From Paeniglutamicibacter cryotolerans (GTDB lineage Bacteria; Actinomycetota; Actinomycetes; Actinomycetales; Micrococcaceae): 64,000 nucleotides of DNA. The stretch's first letter is position 1, and the number at the start of each line of letters is the position of its first letter. The notes beneath the pieces are model-generated. The model was given only the letters and a program-made list of their open reading frames with translations. It did not search any database and was not told the origin of the DNA. Both the position numbers and the translations under genes were made by a program. The DNA lies in contig NZ_JACHVS010000001.1 of the NCBI RefSeq assembly GCF_014190875.1, positions 2,728,001 through 2,792,000 of the forward strand, written 5' to 3'. Shown here piece by piece: positions 29,308 to 42,040 of the stretch.

Positions 29308-31101
29308 GTGAGCGATACGCTCTTCAGCATCGGCGAGAAGCTGCCGATGGAAGACAAGCTGCCGCCGGCGTACCCGGAACGGGCCGCCTGGGGCACCGTG
29401 ACGAAACTGCGCCAATGGCAGTCCGAGGCGCTGACCAAGTACTTCAGCGACTCGCCGCAGGATTTCCTGGCGGTGGCAACCCCGGGTGCCGGCAAGACCA
29501 CGTTCGCGCTGCGCGTGGCTGCAATGCTGGTCGAGGCCGGAACCATCAACCGGATCACCATTGTCTGTCCCACCGAGCACCTCAAACGCCAGTGGGCAGA
29601 TGCCGCGGCACGCATCGGGCTCTCGATCGACCCGAACTTCAAGAACTCCGACGGGCGCCACGGAGCCGGCTACATCGGCGTCGCCGTGACGTACGCGCAG
29701 GTCGCTTCCAAGCCGCTGCTGCACCGCGCCAAGACCGAAGCGGCCCGCACGCTGGTGATCCTGGATGAGATCCACCATGGCGGAGACGCGCTGAGTTGGG
29801 GAGAAGGCATCCGCGAGGCCTTTGAACCGGCAGCCCGCCGGCTCGCGCTCACCGGCACCCCCTTCCGTTCCGATACCGCTTCCATCCCGTTCGTGGACTA
29901 CGTCGAGGATTCGGCCGGCATCCGCCGCTCCAAGGCCGACTACACCTACGGCTATGGCAACGCGCTGAAGGACCATGTGGTGCGCCCGGTGCTGTTCATG
30001 GCGTACTCCGGGCACATGCGCTGGAAGACCAGCTCCGGGGAAGAAATGGAGGCCCAGCTCGGCGAGGGCTTCACCAAGGACATCACCGCCCACGCCTGGC
30101 GCACCGCGCTGGACCCGGCCGGCGACTGGATCCCCTCGGTGCTGGCCGCTGCCGACAAGCGGCTGACCGAGGTCCGCCGCACCGTGCCCGATGCCGGCGC
30201 GCTGGTGATCGCCACCGACCACGAGGACGCCCGCGCCTATGCGGCGCAGCTGAAGGCCATCACCGGGCAGGACATCACGGTGATCCTCTCCGACGATGCC
30301 AAGGCCTCGGAAAAGATCGAGGAGTTCTCCGACGGGGATGCACGCTGGATGGTCGCCGTGCGCATGGTGTCCGAAGGCGTGGACGTGCCCCGGCTGTGCG
30401 TCGGCGTCTACGCGACATCGACAGCGACCCCGTTGTTCTTCGCCCAGGCGATCGGACGCTACGTGCGCTCTCGGCGCCGCGGCGAGGTGGCCAGCGTGTT
30501 CCTGCCCTCGGTGCCGATCCTCATGGAACTGGCGAACCAGATGGAGCTCGAGCGCGACCATGCACTGGACCGTCCGGAAAAGCACCTCGAGGACCCCGAC
30601 TTCGTGCCCGAAGAAGCGCTCATGGCCGAGGCGAATCGCGAGGACAAGGCCTCGGATGAGCTGAACAAGCAGAAGTTCGAGGCCCTGCACTCGCAGGCTT
30701 CCTTCGACCGGGTGCTTTTCGACGGCGGCGAATTCGGCACCGGCGGTGCGGCGGGTTCCGAGGAGGAGCTGGATTTCCTGGGCATCCCCGGGCTGTTGGA
30801 CGCCGAGCAGGTCGGCGTGTTGCTGCGCCAGCACCAGGCCAAGGCCGTCACGAAGCAGAAGTCCTCACGCCAGACGGCCGAACCGGAGCCGTCGGTCATC
30901 GACCACCGCCAGCTCATGGAGCTGCGCACCCAGCTCTCCAAGAACGTCGCTGCGTGGAGCGCACGCACCGGGACCCCGCACGGTGTCATCCACACCTCCC
31001 TGCGCGCGGCCTGCGGCGGCCCGGCCGTGGCCCAGGCCAACGCGGACCAGCTCACCTCGCGGCTGGCGAAGCTGCAGAACTGGTTCATCGGGCGCAAGTA
31101 G
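29308..31101 (+). CDS. DEAD/DEAH-box helicase
   Basis: This roughly 597-residue superfamily-2 helicase has Walker A ATPGAGKTTF (about residue 56), motif Ia VCPTEHLKRQW, the DEAH-type motif II LDEIHHGGD (about 155), motif III LTGTPFRS (about 183), and motif VI QAIGRYVRSRRRGE (about 380). A charged C-terminal region follows. AAGGAGG (29294-29300) lies 7 bases before GTG 29308, which I take as the start; the in-frame ATG at 29302 would be too close to that site. Family members act on DNA or RNA; pairing with DUF3039 is conserved, but the process is unknown. Confidence 0.88.
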   Translation: MSDTLFSIGEKLPMEDKLPPAYPERAAWGTVTKLRQWQSEALTKYFSDSPQDFLAVATPGAGKTTFALRVAAMLVEAGTINRITIVCPTEHLKRQWADAAARIGLSIDPNFKNSDGRHGAGYIGVAVTYAQVASKPLLHRAKTEAARTLVILDEIHHGGDALSWGEGIREAFEPAARRLALTGTPFRSDTASIPFVDYVEDSAGIRRSKADYTYGYGNALKDHVVRPVLFMAYSGHMRWKTSSGEEMEAQLGEGFTKDITAHAWRTALDPAGDWIPSVLAAADKRLTEVRRTVPDAGALVIATDHEDARAYAAQLKAITGQDITVILSDDAKASEKIEEFSDGDARWMVAVRMVSEGVDVPRLCVGVYATSTATPLFFAQAIGRYVRSRRRGEVASVFLPSVPILMELANQMELERDHALDRPEKHLEDPDFVPEEALMAEANREDKASDELNKQKFEALHSQASFDRVLFDGGEFGTGGAAGSEEELDFLGIPGLLDAEQVGVLLRQHQAKAVTKQKSSRQTAEPEPSVIDHRQLMELRTQLSKNVAAWSARTGTPHGVIHTSLRAACGGPAVAQANADQLTSRLAKLQNWFIGRK

Positions 31102-31176
31102 CTGTTGCACGGCCATGTCCCCGCGCGGATGCGGGACGGGAGCGGTGCCTTGTGCGGCGTTCTTCCCGGAGAGCAA

Positions 31177-31785
31177 TCAGCCCAGTGTCAGCACTGTGAC
31201 CCTGGCGTCCTGCAGCCCGGCCACGACTTCGGCAACGGATTGCGGGTGCACAGCGGCGCTCAGCGGCAGGATCACCGTGGTATCCAGTCCCTGGGCCACT
31301 GCATCCAGTGCCGTGGCACGTACGCAGAAGTCCGTCGCGATGCCCACGATGTCCACCGAGGTGACACCTGCTGTGCGCAGCCAGTCCCCGAGCAGCATGC
31401 CTGATTCGGAATCACTTGCCTCGCCGTCGGCGGCCAGCCGGGCCTCGAAGCCCGAGTAGGCTGCGGCGAAGCGGCCCTTGCGGAACCGCGCGCCGACGTG
31501 CCCGAGCGCCGGGGAGAGGCCCGGGTGGAAATCGGCCCCCGGCGTCCCGGCCACGCAGTGCACCGGCCAGGAGTCGATGAAATCGGGGGTGTCGGAAAAA
31601 TGCGTGCCCGGGTCGATGTGCCAGTCCTGGGTGGTCGCGATGTGCCCGTAGTCCGCCGAGCGCACGGCGAGATCCGTGGCTATGCCCGCCGCGACTGCCG
31701 CACCGCCGGCCACTGCCAGGGCGCCGTGCTCGCAGAAGTCGTTTTGCACGTCGATGATGAGCAGCGCGCGCTCGCTAGCGTCCAT
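31177..31785 (-). CDS. pncA: Nicotinamidase (isochorismatase fold)
   Basis: This 202-residue cysteine hydrolase converts nicotinamide to nicotinate for NAD salvage. Catalytic residues fit the family: Asp in LLIIDVQNDFCEHG (about 8-21), a metal-binding DWHIDPGTHF (about 53-62), and the nucleophile Cys in GIATDFCVRATALDA (about 147-161). The ATG at 31785 lies inside the end of pncB, an 11-base overlap, so the enzyme that makes nicotinate and the one that uses it are translationally coupled. In mycobacteria the PncA enzyme also activates pyrazinamide. Confidence 0.93.
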   Translation of the reverse strand: MDASERALLIIDVQNDFCEHGALAVAGGAAVAAGIATDLAVRSADYGHIATTQDWHIDPGTHFSDTPDFIDSWPVHCVAGTPGADFHPGLSPALGHVGARFRKGRFAAAYSGFEARLAADGEASDSESGMLLGDWLRTAGVTSVDIVGIATDFCVRATALDAVAQGLDTTVILPLSAAVHPQSVAEVVAGLQDARVTVLTLG

Positions 31786-33088
31786 GGGTGAACTCCGTCG
31801 GGATGACCGGCTCCCCGCGCTGGAGCCGGCGGGCCATGCCCGGCATCTCGGCGATCGAGTCCTTGTGGCGTTGGGTGGCCCGGGCGACGCCTTCGGCCCC
31901 TATCCAGCCCGGTGCCAGCACGCCATCGGCCACGAAGTGGTGCAGCAACGTGCGGTCGTTGCCGTCGGATGCCGGCGGTTCGCCGATGCCGATGACCTCG
32001 GTGGTGGCGCGGCCGCGCTCGTTGAGCCGGCGCAGGGCGAACTTGCGCCCGCCAATGCTGACCTTGTTCTCCGCGGCCTTGGCAACGTCGATGAATTCGC
32101 CGGCATCGTTCTGGCGGCTTACCAGCTTGTAGACCATCGACGCGGTCGGGGCGCCCGAACCGGTGACCAGCGAGGTGCCCACGCCGTACGCGTCGACGGG
32201 GGCCGAAGCCAGGGCGCCGATGGCATATTCGTCGAGATCGCTGGTGACCACGATGTGGGTGTTCTCGTTGCCCAGGTCATCGAGCAGCGTCCGCACCCAG
32301 CGGGCCTGTTCGACCAGGTCGCCGGAGTCCAGCCGGACGGCGCCGAGCTCGGGTCCGGCGGCCTCCACCGCGGTGCGCACCCCGGTTTCGACATCGTACG
32401 TGTCGACCAGCAGCGTCGTGTCGGCTCCCAACGAGGCGACCTGCGCCTCGAAGGCCGCGCGCTCGGAATCGTGCAGCAACATGAAGGAGTGCGCCGCCGT
32501 GCCGACGGTCTTCAGCCCGTAGCGCATCCCGGCCTCCAGGTTGGAGGTGGAATCGAAACCGGCGATCAGCGCGGCACGGGCCGCGGCGACGGCCGATTCC
32601 TCCTGGGTGCGGCGGGAGCCCATCTCGATGCAGGGGCGGGTGCCGGCGGCGGCGATCATGCGCGAGGCGGCGGAGGCGATGGCAGAATCGTGGTTCAGCA
32701 CCGAGAGGATGAACGTCTCCAGCACGCAGGCCTCCGCGAACGTGGACTCCACGATCAGCACCGGCGAGTTCGGGAAATAGATCTCGCCCTCGGCGTAGCC
32801 ATAGATGTTGCCGCTAAAGCTGAAGTCCGCCAGGTAGTCCAGCGTGAGCTGGTCCACGACGCGGGTGGAGGCGAGGAACCCAAGCTGGGCGGGGGAGAAG
32901 CGGAAGTGCTTAATGCCTTCCAGGATGCGTCCGGTGCCGGCCACCACGCCGTAACGCCGGCCATCGGGCAAGCGCCGGGCGAAGGCCTCGAACACCGAGG
33001 GGCGGTGCGCCGTGCCCGAATGCAGTGAGGCCTGCAACATGGTCAGCTCGTAGTGGTCGGTAAAGAGGGAGGTGGGCTGCTGCCACAT
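31775..33088 (-). CDS. pncB: Nicotinate phosphoribosyltransferase
   Basis: This 437-residue enzyme joins nicotinate to PRPP (with ATP hydrolysis) to give nicotinate mononucleotide in the Preiss-Handler NAD pathway. Landmarks include LFTDHYELTMLQASL (about 8-22), the EMGSRRTQEESAV region near 155 with conserved Arg, VDTYDVETG near 230, and GVGTSLVTG near 310. The enzyme precedes pncA in the transcript and overlaps it by 11 bases. The start ATG at 33088 faces clpS across about 150 bases, a divergent promoter region. Confidence 0.94.
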   Translation of the reverse strand: MWQQPTSLFTDHYELTMLQASLHSGTAHRPSVFEAFARRLPDGRRYGVVAGTGRILEGIKHFRFSPAQLGFLASTRVVDQLTLDYLADFSFSGNIYGYAEGEIYFPNSPVLIVESTFAEACVLETFILSVLNHDSAIASAASRMIAAAGTRPCIEMGSRRTQEESAVAAARAALIAGFDSTSNLEAGMRYGLKTVGTAAHSFMLLHDSERAAFEAQVASLGADTTLLVDTYDVETGVRTAVEAAGPELGAVRLDSGDLVEQARWVRTLLDDLGNENTHIVVTSDLDEYAIGALASAPVDAYGVGTSLVTGSGAPTASMVYKLVSRQNDAGEFIDVAKAAENKVSIGGRKFALRRLNERGRATTEVIGIGEPPASDGNDRTLLHHFVADGVLAPGWIGAEGVARATQRHKDSIAEMPGMARRLQRGEPVIPTEFTHGR

Positions 33089-33236
33089 CGGTGGGGCTCC
33101 TGAAGGGATGTCGTGCCCGCCGGGCGGCGCAGGGCCGCTGTCCCGGTGGAGGGGCGTTCGCTTACCCGTCCCACTCTAGTCCCCGGCCTCTGCCCGCCGG
33201 CTGCCCGGTGTCGGCGGTGCGTCGTAGAATGGTTAC

Positions 33237-33542
33237 ATGTCCGTCATTACAGCCACCCCCGACGTGCTCCCCGTCGAGGATCTGGGCCTGCTCCAGGAAA
33301 CCGCCGTTCCGTATGTCCTGATCGTCTGGAACGACCCGGTGAACCTGATGAGCTATGTGAGCTATGTCTTCCGTTCCCATTTCGGCTTCAGCGCGGCCAA
33401 GGCCGACACGCTGATGATGGAGGTGCACCAGCAGGGACGCTCGGTGGTCTCCACCGGCAGCCGCGAGAAGATCGAAGCCGACGTGACGGCGATGCATACC
33501 TACGGGTTGTGGGCCACGCTCCAGCGCGCGGATGCGAGCTGA
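33237..33542 (+). CDS. clpS: ATP-dependent Clp protease adaptor ClpS
   Basis: ClpS (101 residues) delivers N-degron substrates to ClpC/ClpA for degradation by ClpP. The core has YVLIVWNDPVNLMSYVSYVF (about 24-43), in which N-D-P-V-N and the following M form the N-degron pocket, then FGFSAAKADTLMMEVHQQG (about 46-64). The domain ends typically with MHTYGLWATLQRA. It is followed after five bases by DUF2017, an arrangement conserved across actinobacteria and suggesting a functional link to Clp proteolysis. Confidence 0.94.
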   Translation: MSVITATPDVLPVEDLGLLQETAVPYVLIVWNDPVNLMSYVSYVFRSHFGFSAAKADTLMMEVHQQGRSVVSTGSREKIEADVTAMHTYGLWATLQRADAS

Positions 33543-33547
33543 GGGGC

Positions 33548-34117
33548 ATGGCACGGGCTTTCAAATACACCCCCCGCGGGCTGAGCGCACAGCTTGACAA
33601 GGCCGAACGGCAGCTGTTGCGCGGCCTCTTCCAGGACGTCATCACGTTGCTGGAGCCCGAGCGACGCAAGGACGAGGACCCGCTCTGGGCCATGGTGGGA
33701 CTGGATCCCGACGCGCACCGCGCTGATTTCGCCCCTCCATCCGACCGCGCCGTCAAGCGCCTGCTGCCCGATGCCAACCCGGACGACGCCGCCGCGTCGC
33801 TGGAGTTCCGCCGGCTGACCGAACGCACGCTGCGCGAACGCAAGCTCGGGGCGCTGCGCGAGGCCGCGCTCGCCGTCGAATCGCGCGCGCTATTGCTGGA
33901 CATCGCAGCGGCACCGCGCTTCGCCGCGGCACTCAACGACGTGCGCCTGGTGCTGGCCCAGCGCCTGAGCCTGGAGACCGAGGAGGACGCCGAGGCGATC
34001 CATGCCCAGGACGACTGGTCGAAGGCCGAAACCACCGACGATTACCTGGCCCTGGTCTACAACTTCGTCACCTGGTTCCAGGAATCGCTGATGCAGGCGC
34101 TGGCGCTTTCGCTGTGA
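33548..34117 (+). CDS. DUF2017 family protein
   Basis: This 189-residue protein is mostly helical and charged, with no membrane segment. Conserved features include LDKAERQLLRGLFQDVITLL (about 16-35) and LFPDA-like RLLPDANPDDAAASLEFRR (about 76-95). DUF2017 follows clpS in most actinobacteria, so a regulator or partner of the Clp system is a fair inference, but no function is proved. The ATG at 33548 is five bases after the clpS stop; the frame is open further upstream through clpS but that is not credible. Confidence 0.85.
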   Translation: MARAFKYTPRGLSAQLDKAERQLLRGLFQDVITLLEPERRKDEDPLWAMVGLDPDAHRADFAPPSDRAVKRLLPDANPDDAAASLEFRRLTERTLRERKLGALREAALAVESRALLLDIAAAPRFAAALNDVRLVLAQRLSLETEEDAEAIHAQDDWSKAETTDDYLALVYNFVTWFQESLMQALALSL

Positions 34118-34182
34118 CCTGGCCGACAATGTGCCCGACGTCATTCGTTGAACCCCCCGAAACGCAGTAGTCTCGATAAATC

Positions 34183-35118
34183 ATGACTAGTGCTGCACAG
34201 GTGCGCCGGAACCGGACCGCCTCACCCACACCCCGGGCCGAGGCTCCACTGGGCATCTTCGATTCCGGGGTAGGGGGACTGACCGTCTCGCGCGCCATCA
34301 TCGACCAGCTGCCCCACGAATCCACCATGTACGTGGGGGACACGGCCAACTCGCCGTACGGTCCGCTGCCCATAGCGCAGGTGCGGGCCAATGCCCTGGG
34401 CGTGATGGACGAACTGGTCGATTCCGGGGTCAAGCTGCTGGTCATCGCCTGCAATTCGGCCTCCGCCGCCGTCCTGCGCGATGCCCGCGAACGCTACACG
34501 GCCCGCTACGGGATCCCCGTGGTCGAGGTCATCCAGCCGGCCGTGCGGCGCGCGGTATCCGCGACCCGCAACGGGAAGATCGGTGTCATCGGCACCGAAG
34601 CCACCATCGGATCCCGCGCCTACGAGGACGCCTTCGCCGCGGCCCCGCACCTCTCGATTCATTCCGCCGCCTGCCCGCGCTTCGTCGAGTTCGTCGAACA
34701 CGGCATCACCGCCGGACCCGAACTGCTTCAAACCGCGGAGGCCTACCTGGCCCCGCTGAAGGCGGCCGGGGTCGACACGCTGGTGCTGGGCTGCACCCAC
34801 TACCCGCTGCTGACCGGCGTCATCTCCTATGTCATGGGCGACGATGTCACCCTGGTCTCCAGCGCCGAGGAAACGGCCAAGGACGTGTACCGCGCCCTGT
34901 TGCGCCACGACCTGGCCCGCGCGGGCACCGGCACCCCCGAACACCAATTCATCGCCACCGGCGACGCCGCCTCCTTCGAGGTCCTGGCCCGCCGCTTCCT
35001 GGGTCCCGAGGTGCTCTCCGTGGAGCACGTCGCCCACGTGGCCGCCCACTATCCCACCGGCTCGTTTCCGCGGATCACCCCGGAAATGATGGCCCAAGCA
35101 CAAGCGAGCGTGTCATGA
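34183..35118 (+). CDS. murI: Glutamate racemase
   Basis: This 311-residue cofactor-independent racemase makes D-glutamate for peptidoglycan. It uses two cysteines: one in [12 protein letters not shown] (Cys near residue 90) and one in [10 protein letters not shown] (Cys near 204), together with [15 protein letters not shown] (about 26-40). The first motif carries Ser where many homologues have Thr (ACNTAS). The gene's end overlaps the metallo-hydrolase start (ATGA). About 20 N-terminal residues before the core may be unstructured, and a later start is possible. Confidence 0.95.
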   Translation: MTSAAQVRRNRTASPTPRAEAPLGIFDSGVGGLTVSRAIIDQLPHESTMYVGDTANSPYGPLPIAQVRANALGVMDELVDSGVKLLVIACNSASAAVLRDARERYTARYGIPVVEVIQPAVRRAVSATRNGKIGVIGTEATIGSRAYEDAFAAAPHLSIHSAACPRFVEFVEHGITAGPELLQTAEAYLAPLKAAGVDTLVLGCTHYPLLTGVISYVMGDDVTLVSSAEETAKDVYRALLRHDLARAGTGTPEHQFIATGDAASFEVLARRFLGPEVLSVEHVAHVAAHYPTGSFPRITPEMMAQAQASVS

Positions 35119-36014
35119 AGCTGACCATCATCGGCTGTACCGGTTCCTTCCCCGGCCCCGGCTCCCCGGCCTCCTGCTACCTGGTCACGGCGTTCGACGG
35201 TGAACGCGACTGGAAGATCCTGCTCGACATGGGCTCCGGCGCGCTCGGCGTGCTGCAGCGCTACGTCGACATCAAGGACCTGGACGGCATCTTCATCTCG
35301 CACCTGCACCCGGACCACTGCATGGATTTGTGCGGGATGCACGTGGCCATTCACTGGGACCCGAACGGCTGGAACAGGGACCGGATGCTGGTCTGGGGTC
35401 CGGAAGCCACGGCGGACCGCATCGCCACCGCCTATGGGCTGCCGCTGGATCCGGGCATGCACGAGGACTACGACTTCCAGCACTGGGTCCCGCGCGAACC
35501 GGTGCACCTTGGCCCGTTCAAGATCACCCCGGTTCCCGTGCTGCACCCCATCGAGGAGGCCTACGCGCTGCGCGTGGAAGCCACCGAGCCCATGGTCGAC
35601 GGCACGCTGCGTACCTCGGTGCTGACCTACTCGGGGGACACCGACTCCTGCGACGGGCTCATCGAAGCCGCACTGGATTCGGACATGTTCCTCTGCGAAG
35701 CGGCCTTCGAGGAGGGCCGCGATGACGGCATCAACGGCGTGCACCTCACCGGCAAGCGCGCCGGCATCGCAGCGACGCAGGCCGGTGCCGAGCGCCTGCT
35801 GCTGACCCACATCCCGGTGTGGACAGACATCAATACGGTGGTGAACGAGGCGAAGGAAGTGTACTCCGGGGGCATCGCGGTGGCCGTGTCCGGCGTGACC
35901 TACGGCGTCTGGTCCGGATCCCAGCTGGGCACCCCGAAGTCGCTGCCGACGGCACCGGTCTCGATCGTGCGTCCGGCTCCGAACCGCGAATGGCCCGGCG
36001 TCGCGTCCACGTAG
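35115..36014 (+). CDS. MBL-fold metallo-hydrolase
   Basis: This 299-residue protein has the metallo-beta-lactamase metal motif [11 protein letters not shown] (about 60-70), preceded by [15 protein letters not shown] (about 38-52), and a second-site aspartate in YSGDTDSC near 176. The overall pattern resembles RNase Z/phosphodiesterase-like MBL proteins, found between murI and rph in actinobacteria. A role in 3' RNA processing would fit its neighbour RNase PH, but cyclic nucleotide phosphodiesterase activity is an alternative. It overlaps the murI end by four bases. Confidence 0.85.
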   Translation: MKLTIIGCTGSFPGPGSPASCYLVTAFDGERDWKILLDMGSGALGVLQRYVDIKDLDGIFISHLHPDHCMDLCGMHVAIHWDPNGWNRDRMLVWGPEATADRIATAYGLPLDPGMHEDYDFQHWVPREPVHLGPFKITPVPVLHPIEEAYALRVEATEPMVDGTLRTSVLTYSGDTDSCDGLIEAALDSDMFLCEAAFEEGRDDGINGVHLTGKRAGIAATQAGAERLLLTHIPVWTDINTVVNEAKEVYSGGIAVAVSGVTYGVWSGSQLGTPKSLPTAPVSIVRPAPNREWPGVAST

Positions 36015-36063
36015 CGGAAGCGCAAAGGCTGTGGGCGTGCCGATGCCGACTAGACTTGAAGCC

Positions 36064-36813
36064 ATGACTTCAGCATCGACTTCAGCAGCAACGCGCGCCG
36101 ACGGCCGCTCCACCGACCAGCTCCGCGACGTAACCATCACCCGCGGCTGGTCCCAGCAGGCCGAGGGTTCGGCCCTCATCGAATTCGGCAACACCCGGGT
36201 GCTGTGCACCGCATCGTTCACCGCCGGGGTCCCGCGCTGGCTCAAGGGCGAGGGCACGGGTTGGGTTACCGCAGAATATGCCATGCTGCCGCGTGCCACC
36301 AACACCCGCAACGGCCGCGAATCGGTCAAGGGAAAGATCGGTGGGCGCACCCACGAGATCTCGCGCCTGATCGGCCGCTCGCTGCGCTCGGTCATCGACA
36401 CCAAGGCACTGGGCGAAAACACCATCGTGCTCGACTGCGACGTGCTCCAGGCCGACGGCGGCACGCGCACTGCTGCCATCACCGGTGCCTACGTGGCACT
36501 GGCCGATGCCATCGCCTGGGCCAAGTCGCAGAAACTGATCAAGGCCAACGCCACCGTGCTGACCGACTCGGTGGCCGCGATCTCAGTGGGCATCATCGAC
36601 GGCACCCCGATGCTCGACCTGCCCTACGTCGAGGACGTCCGTGCCGAAACCGACATGAACGTCGTGGTGACCGGCTCCGGCGACTTCGTCGAGGTCCAGG
36701 GCACGGCCGAGGGTGCACCGTTCAACCGCACCGAGCTCGATGCACTGCTTGACCTGGCACTTGTCGGCACCACCGAGCTCGCCCGGATCCAGCGCGAAAC
36801 CCTCGGCGCATGA
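36064..36813 (+). CDS. rph: Ribonuclease PH
   Basis: RNase PH (249 residues) is a phosphorolytic 3'-5' exoribonuclease that trims tRNA 3' ends. Recognised segments are [19 protein letters not shown] (about 10-28), [13 protein letters not shown] (about 75-87), phosphate-binding [20 protein letters not shown] (cut from about 92), and [20 protein letters not shown] (about 127-146). ATG 36064 matches the normal start; an upstream in-frame GTG/ATG at 36031 is rejected. rdgB overlaps its end by four bases. Confidence 0.95.
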   Translation: MTSASTSAATRADGRSTDQLRDVTITRGWSQQAEGSALIEFGNTRVLCTASFTAGVPRWLKGEGTGWVTAEYAMLPRATNTRNGRESVKGKIGGRTHEISRLIGRSLRSVIDTKALGENTIVLDCDVLQADGGTRTAAITGAYVALADAIAWAKSQKLIKANATVLTDSVAAISVGIIDGTPMLDLPYVEDVRAETDMNVVVTGSGDFVEVQGTAEGAPFNRTELDALLDLALVGTTELARIQRETLGA

Positions 36814-37433
36814 GCGCAGCCCCCCGGCTGGTGCTCGCCACCCACAATCAGGGCAAGTTGAAGGAGCTGCGCGAGCTGCTGCGCGGACAGGTCCCGGGCC
36901 TGGACGTCGACACGCAAGTGATCGATGCCGCTGCCGCCGGAGCCCCGGATGTCGCTGAAACCGGCACCACGTTCGCCGCCAACGCGCTGCTCAAGGCCCA
37001 TGCAGTAGCGAAGGCCACCGGCCTGCTGGCCATCGCCGACGACTCCGGGCTGGCCGTGGACGTGCTTGGCGGCGCGCCGGGCATCTTCTCCGCGCGCTGG
37101 GCAGGGCGCCACGGCGACGATGCGGCGAACCTCGACCTCCTGCTGGCCCAGCTCTGCGACATCGCCCCCGAACACCGTGGTGCGTCGTTCGTGTGTGCGG
37201 CCGCGCTGGCCACACCCGCAGGCTCCGAGGTCGTCGAACTCGGGCACCTGAGGGGCACGCTGCTCACCGCCCCGCGCGGCGATGGCGGTTTCGGCTACGA
37301 CCCGATTCTGCTTCCGGCGGGCCTGGACCGCAGCTGTGCCGAGCTGGAGAGCGCCGAGAAGAACGCGATCAGCCACCGCGGCACTGCCTTCCGGGCACTG
37401 CTGCCGCGCATCATCGCCGAACTCGGTATGTGA
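36810..37433 (+). CDS. rdgB: XTP/dITP diphosphatase (non-canonical purine NTP pyrophosphatase)
   Basis: This 207-residue Ham1/RdgB enzyme hydrolyses dITP, ITP and XTP to keep deaminated purines out of DNA and RNA. It shows [18 protein letters not shown] (about 6-23), the metal-binding [16 protein letters not shown] (about 77-92), and the C-terminal FGYDPILLP (about 157) and KNAISHRG...AL (about 185). The gene overlaps rph by four bases (ATGA), so murI-MBL-rph-rdgB reads as one operon ending at the hairpin downstream. Confidence 0.95.
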   Translation: MSAAPRLVLATHNQGKLKELRELLRGQVPGLDVDTQVIDAAAAGAPDVAETGTTFAANALLKAHAVAKATGLLAIADDSGLAVDVLGGAPGIFSARWAGRHGDDAANLDLLLAQLCDIAPEHRGASFVCAAALATPAGSEVVELGHLRGTLLTAPRGDGGFGYDPILLPAGLDRSCAELESAEKNAISHRGTAFRALLPRIIAELGM

Positions 37434-37447
37434 CTCGCTTGAGTTCA

Positions 37448-37490
37448 GGGCGGCATGGAAGTGGGAAACCGCAGGCCATGCCGTCCTTTC
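37448..37490 (+). terminator. Putative terminator of the murI-rdgB operon
   Basis: GGGCGGCATGG (37448-37458) pairs with CCATGCCGTCC (37476-37486) in an 11-bp stem with one G-U pair and a 17-base loop, followed by TTTC. It begins 15 bases after the rdgB stop. Confidence 0.6.
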
Positions 37491-37537
37491 ATGCCCTGGG
37501 CACTTCGGATGCCGGTGCGGGGTGCACGGATGGAGCC

Positions 37538-38253
37538 ATGACGCCCGGTGAGACGCCCCTGTGCCGGGTCGGAGCGAACCCGCCTGATCCGGCCCCGCCC
37601 GGAATATGGCCGGCACCCTCGCCCCGGTGGCGCAGCTGCTCGAACGCGGCCCGGAGCCGGGACGGGCCACGGTGCTGGTGGGCGCGAACGGATCGGGCAA
37701 GTCGACCAGGGTGGAGGCCATCGCGCAGGCCTGCGGATTGAGCGCCGAGGGCGGATCCACCGGCGCCATGCACGCGACTCGGGACACCGGGTCCGGACTG
37801 CACCGCCACCTGTGCCTGGAACGAAATCCGGGAACCACCCGCTACGGCTACTTCCTGCGGGCCGAAACCATGCATGGCTGCTTCAGCTACCTGGAGGACA
37901 ACCCCGCAGGCCCCGACCTGGCATTCCAGGAGATGTCCCACGGCGAATCCTTCCTCGAAACCGCCGCGGGAAAGTTCCGCGGCGGTGGCCCGTGGATCCT
38001 CGAAGAGCCCGCTTCAGCGCTCTCCTTCCCTGGTTGCCTGGCGCTGCTCGGGGTGTTGAAGGACCTGATCGGGCTGGGCGATTCACAGGTGATCCCCTGC
38101 ACCCATTCGCCGATCCTGGCGGCCCTGCCCGGTACCCGGGGCCACGAGGTCGGCGACCGGCGCCTGCGTGAACGCCAGCGGGCGGAACTGGACCTGGTCC
38201 AGGGCTGGCGCTCCTTCCTCGATGCCCCGCAGCGCTTCCTGCGCCACCTGTAG
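37538..38253 (+). pseudogene. AAA family ATPase (ABC-like), apparently frameshifted near its N-terminus
   Basis: The main open part (from ATG 37606, 215 residues) resembles small ABC-type AAA ATPases: Walker A LVGANGSGKSTRVEAIA (about 24-40), a signature SHGESFLE (about 123), a Walker B-like PWILEEPASALSF (about 138), and the terminal THSPILAALPG and RFLRHL. Family members normally carry about 25 more N-terminal residues with a WPxxxPxVxQLL motif. That motif is split here: frame 2 from ATG 37538 reads NPPDPAPPGIWPAP and frame 1 continues LAPVAQLLERG. One missing base in the C runs at 37616-37625 explains it. Walker B has LEEPA where LDEPE is usual. The name is by family resemblance; it could be an active short form if started at 37606. 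Confidence 0.7.
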
Positions 38254-38266
38254 CCAGCTGCCCTGC

Positions 38267-41609
<3,343 letters not shown>

Positions 41610-41951
41610 ATGAAGAAGTTTTCGTTGACGGCGCTGGCGAAGCATCACCTGGATGATGCACGCCGGGCATCCAGTGGCCGCAGTGCCAGTACGGTTTTCG
41701 GAGGCCACGAGCACGTGCTGCGCCAAACCGTCATCGCGTTGGCATCCGGGCGCTCCCTCTCGGAGCATGTGAATCCCGGGGAAGCCACGGTGATGGTGCT
41801 GGCGGGGCGGATCAGGCTGGTCGCGGACGAGCAGAAATGGGAGGCCCGGGTGGGGGACCTGTTAGTGATCCCGCCGGGTTCATCCTCGATCCATGCAGTG
41901 GAGGATTCCACCATGCTGCTGACTGTCGCCAAATCCGACCGGGTGGCTTGA
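41610..41951 (+). CDS. Small cupin-domain protein
   Basis: This 113-residue protein is a single cupin barrel (about 35-105). The metal-site motif is partial: SLSEHVNPGEATVMVLAG (about 50-67) holds one His and Glu, and GDLLVIPPGSSSIHAVED (about 84-101) carries the second motif with its His. Such stand-alone cupins can be regulators or isomerases. ATG 41610 has AGGGGG about 10 bases upstream; a TTG six bases earlier is also in frame. It has no operon neighbours. A homologue of the YhhW/'LuxR-family-associated' cupin type is likely, but no substrate can be named. Confidence 0.8.
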   Translation: MKKFSLTALAKHHLDDARRASSGRSASTVFGGHEHVLRQTVIALASGRSLSEHVNPGEATVMVLAGRIRLVADEQKWEARVGDLLVIPPGSSSIHAVEDSTMLLTVAKSDRVA

Positions 41952-42040
41952 GGCCACCGGGCCGACGCTACCGTCCTGAACAGGCTAGGTGCGCGGACGG
42001 GCCCAGTGCCGGGAGTGCCGGGCATCGAAGACTGCACCGC

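Noticed and set aside
29176..30834. 552-codon minus-strand frame opposite the helicase
   Set aside because: The plus strand has all helicase motifs; the antisense product is unrecognisable.
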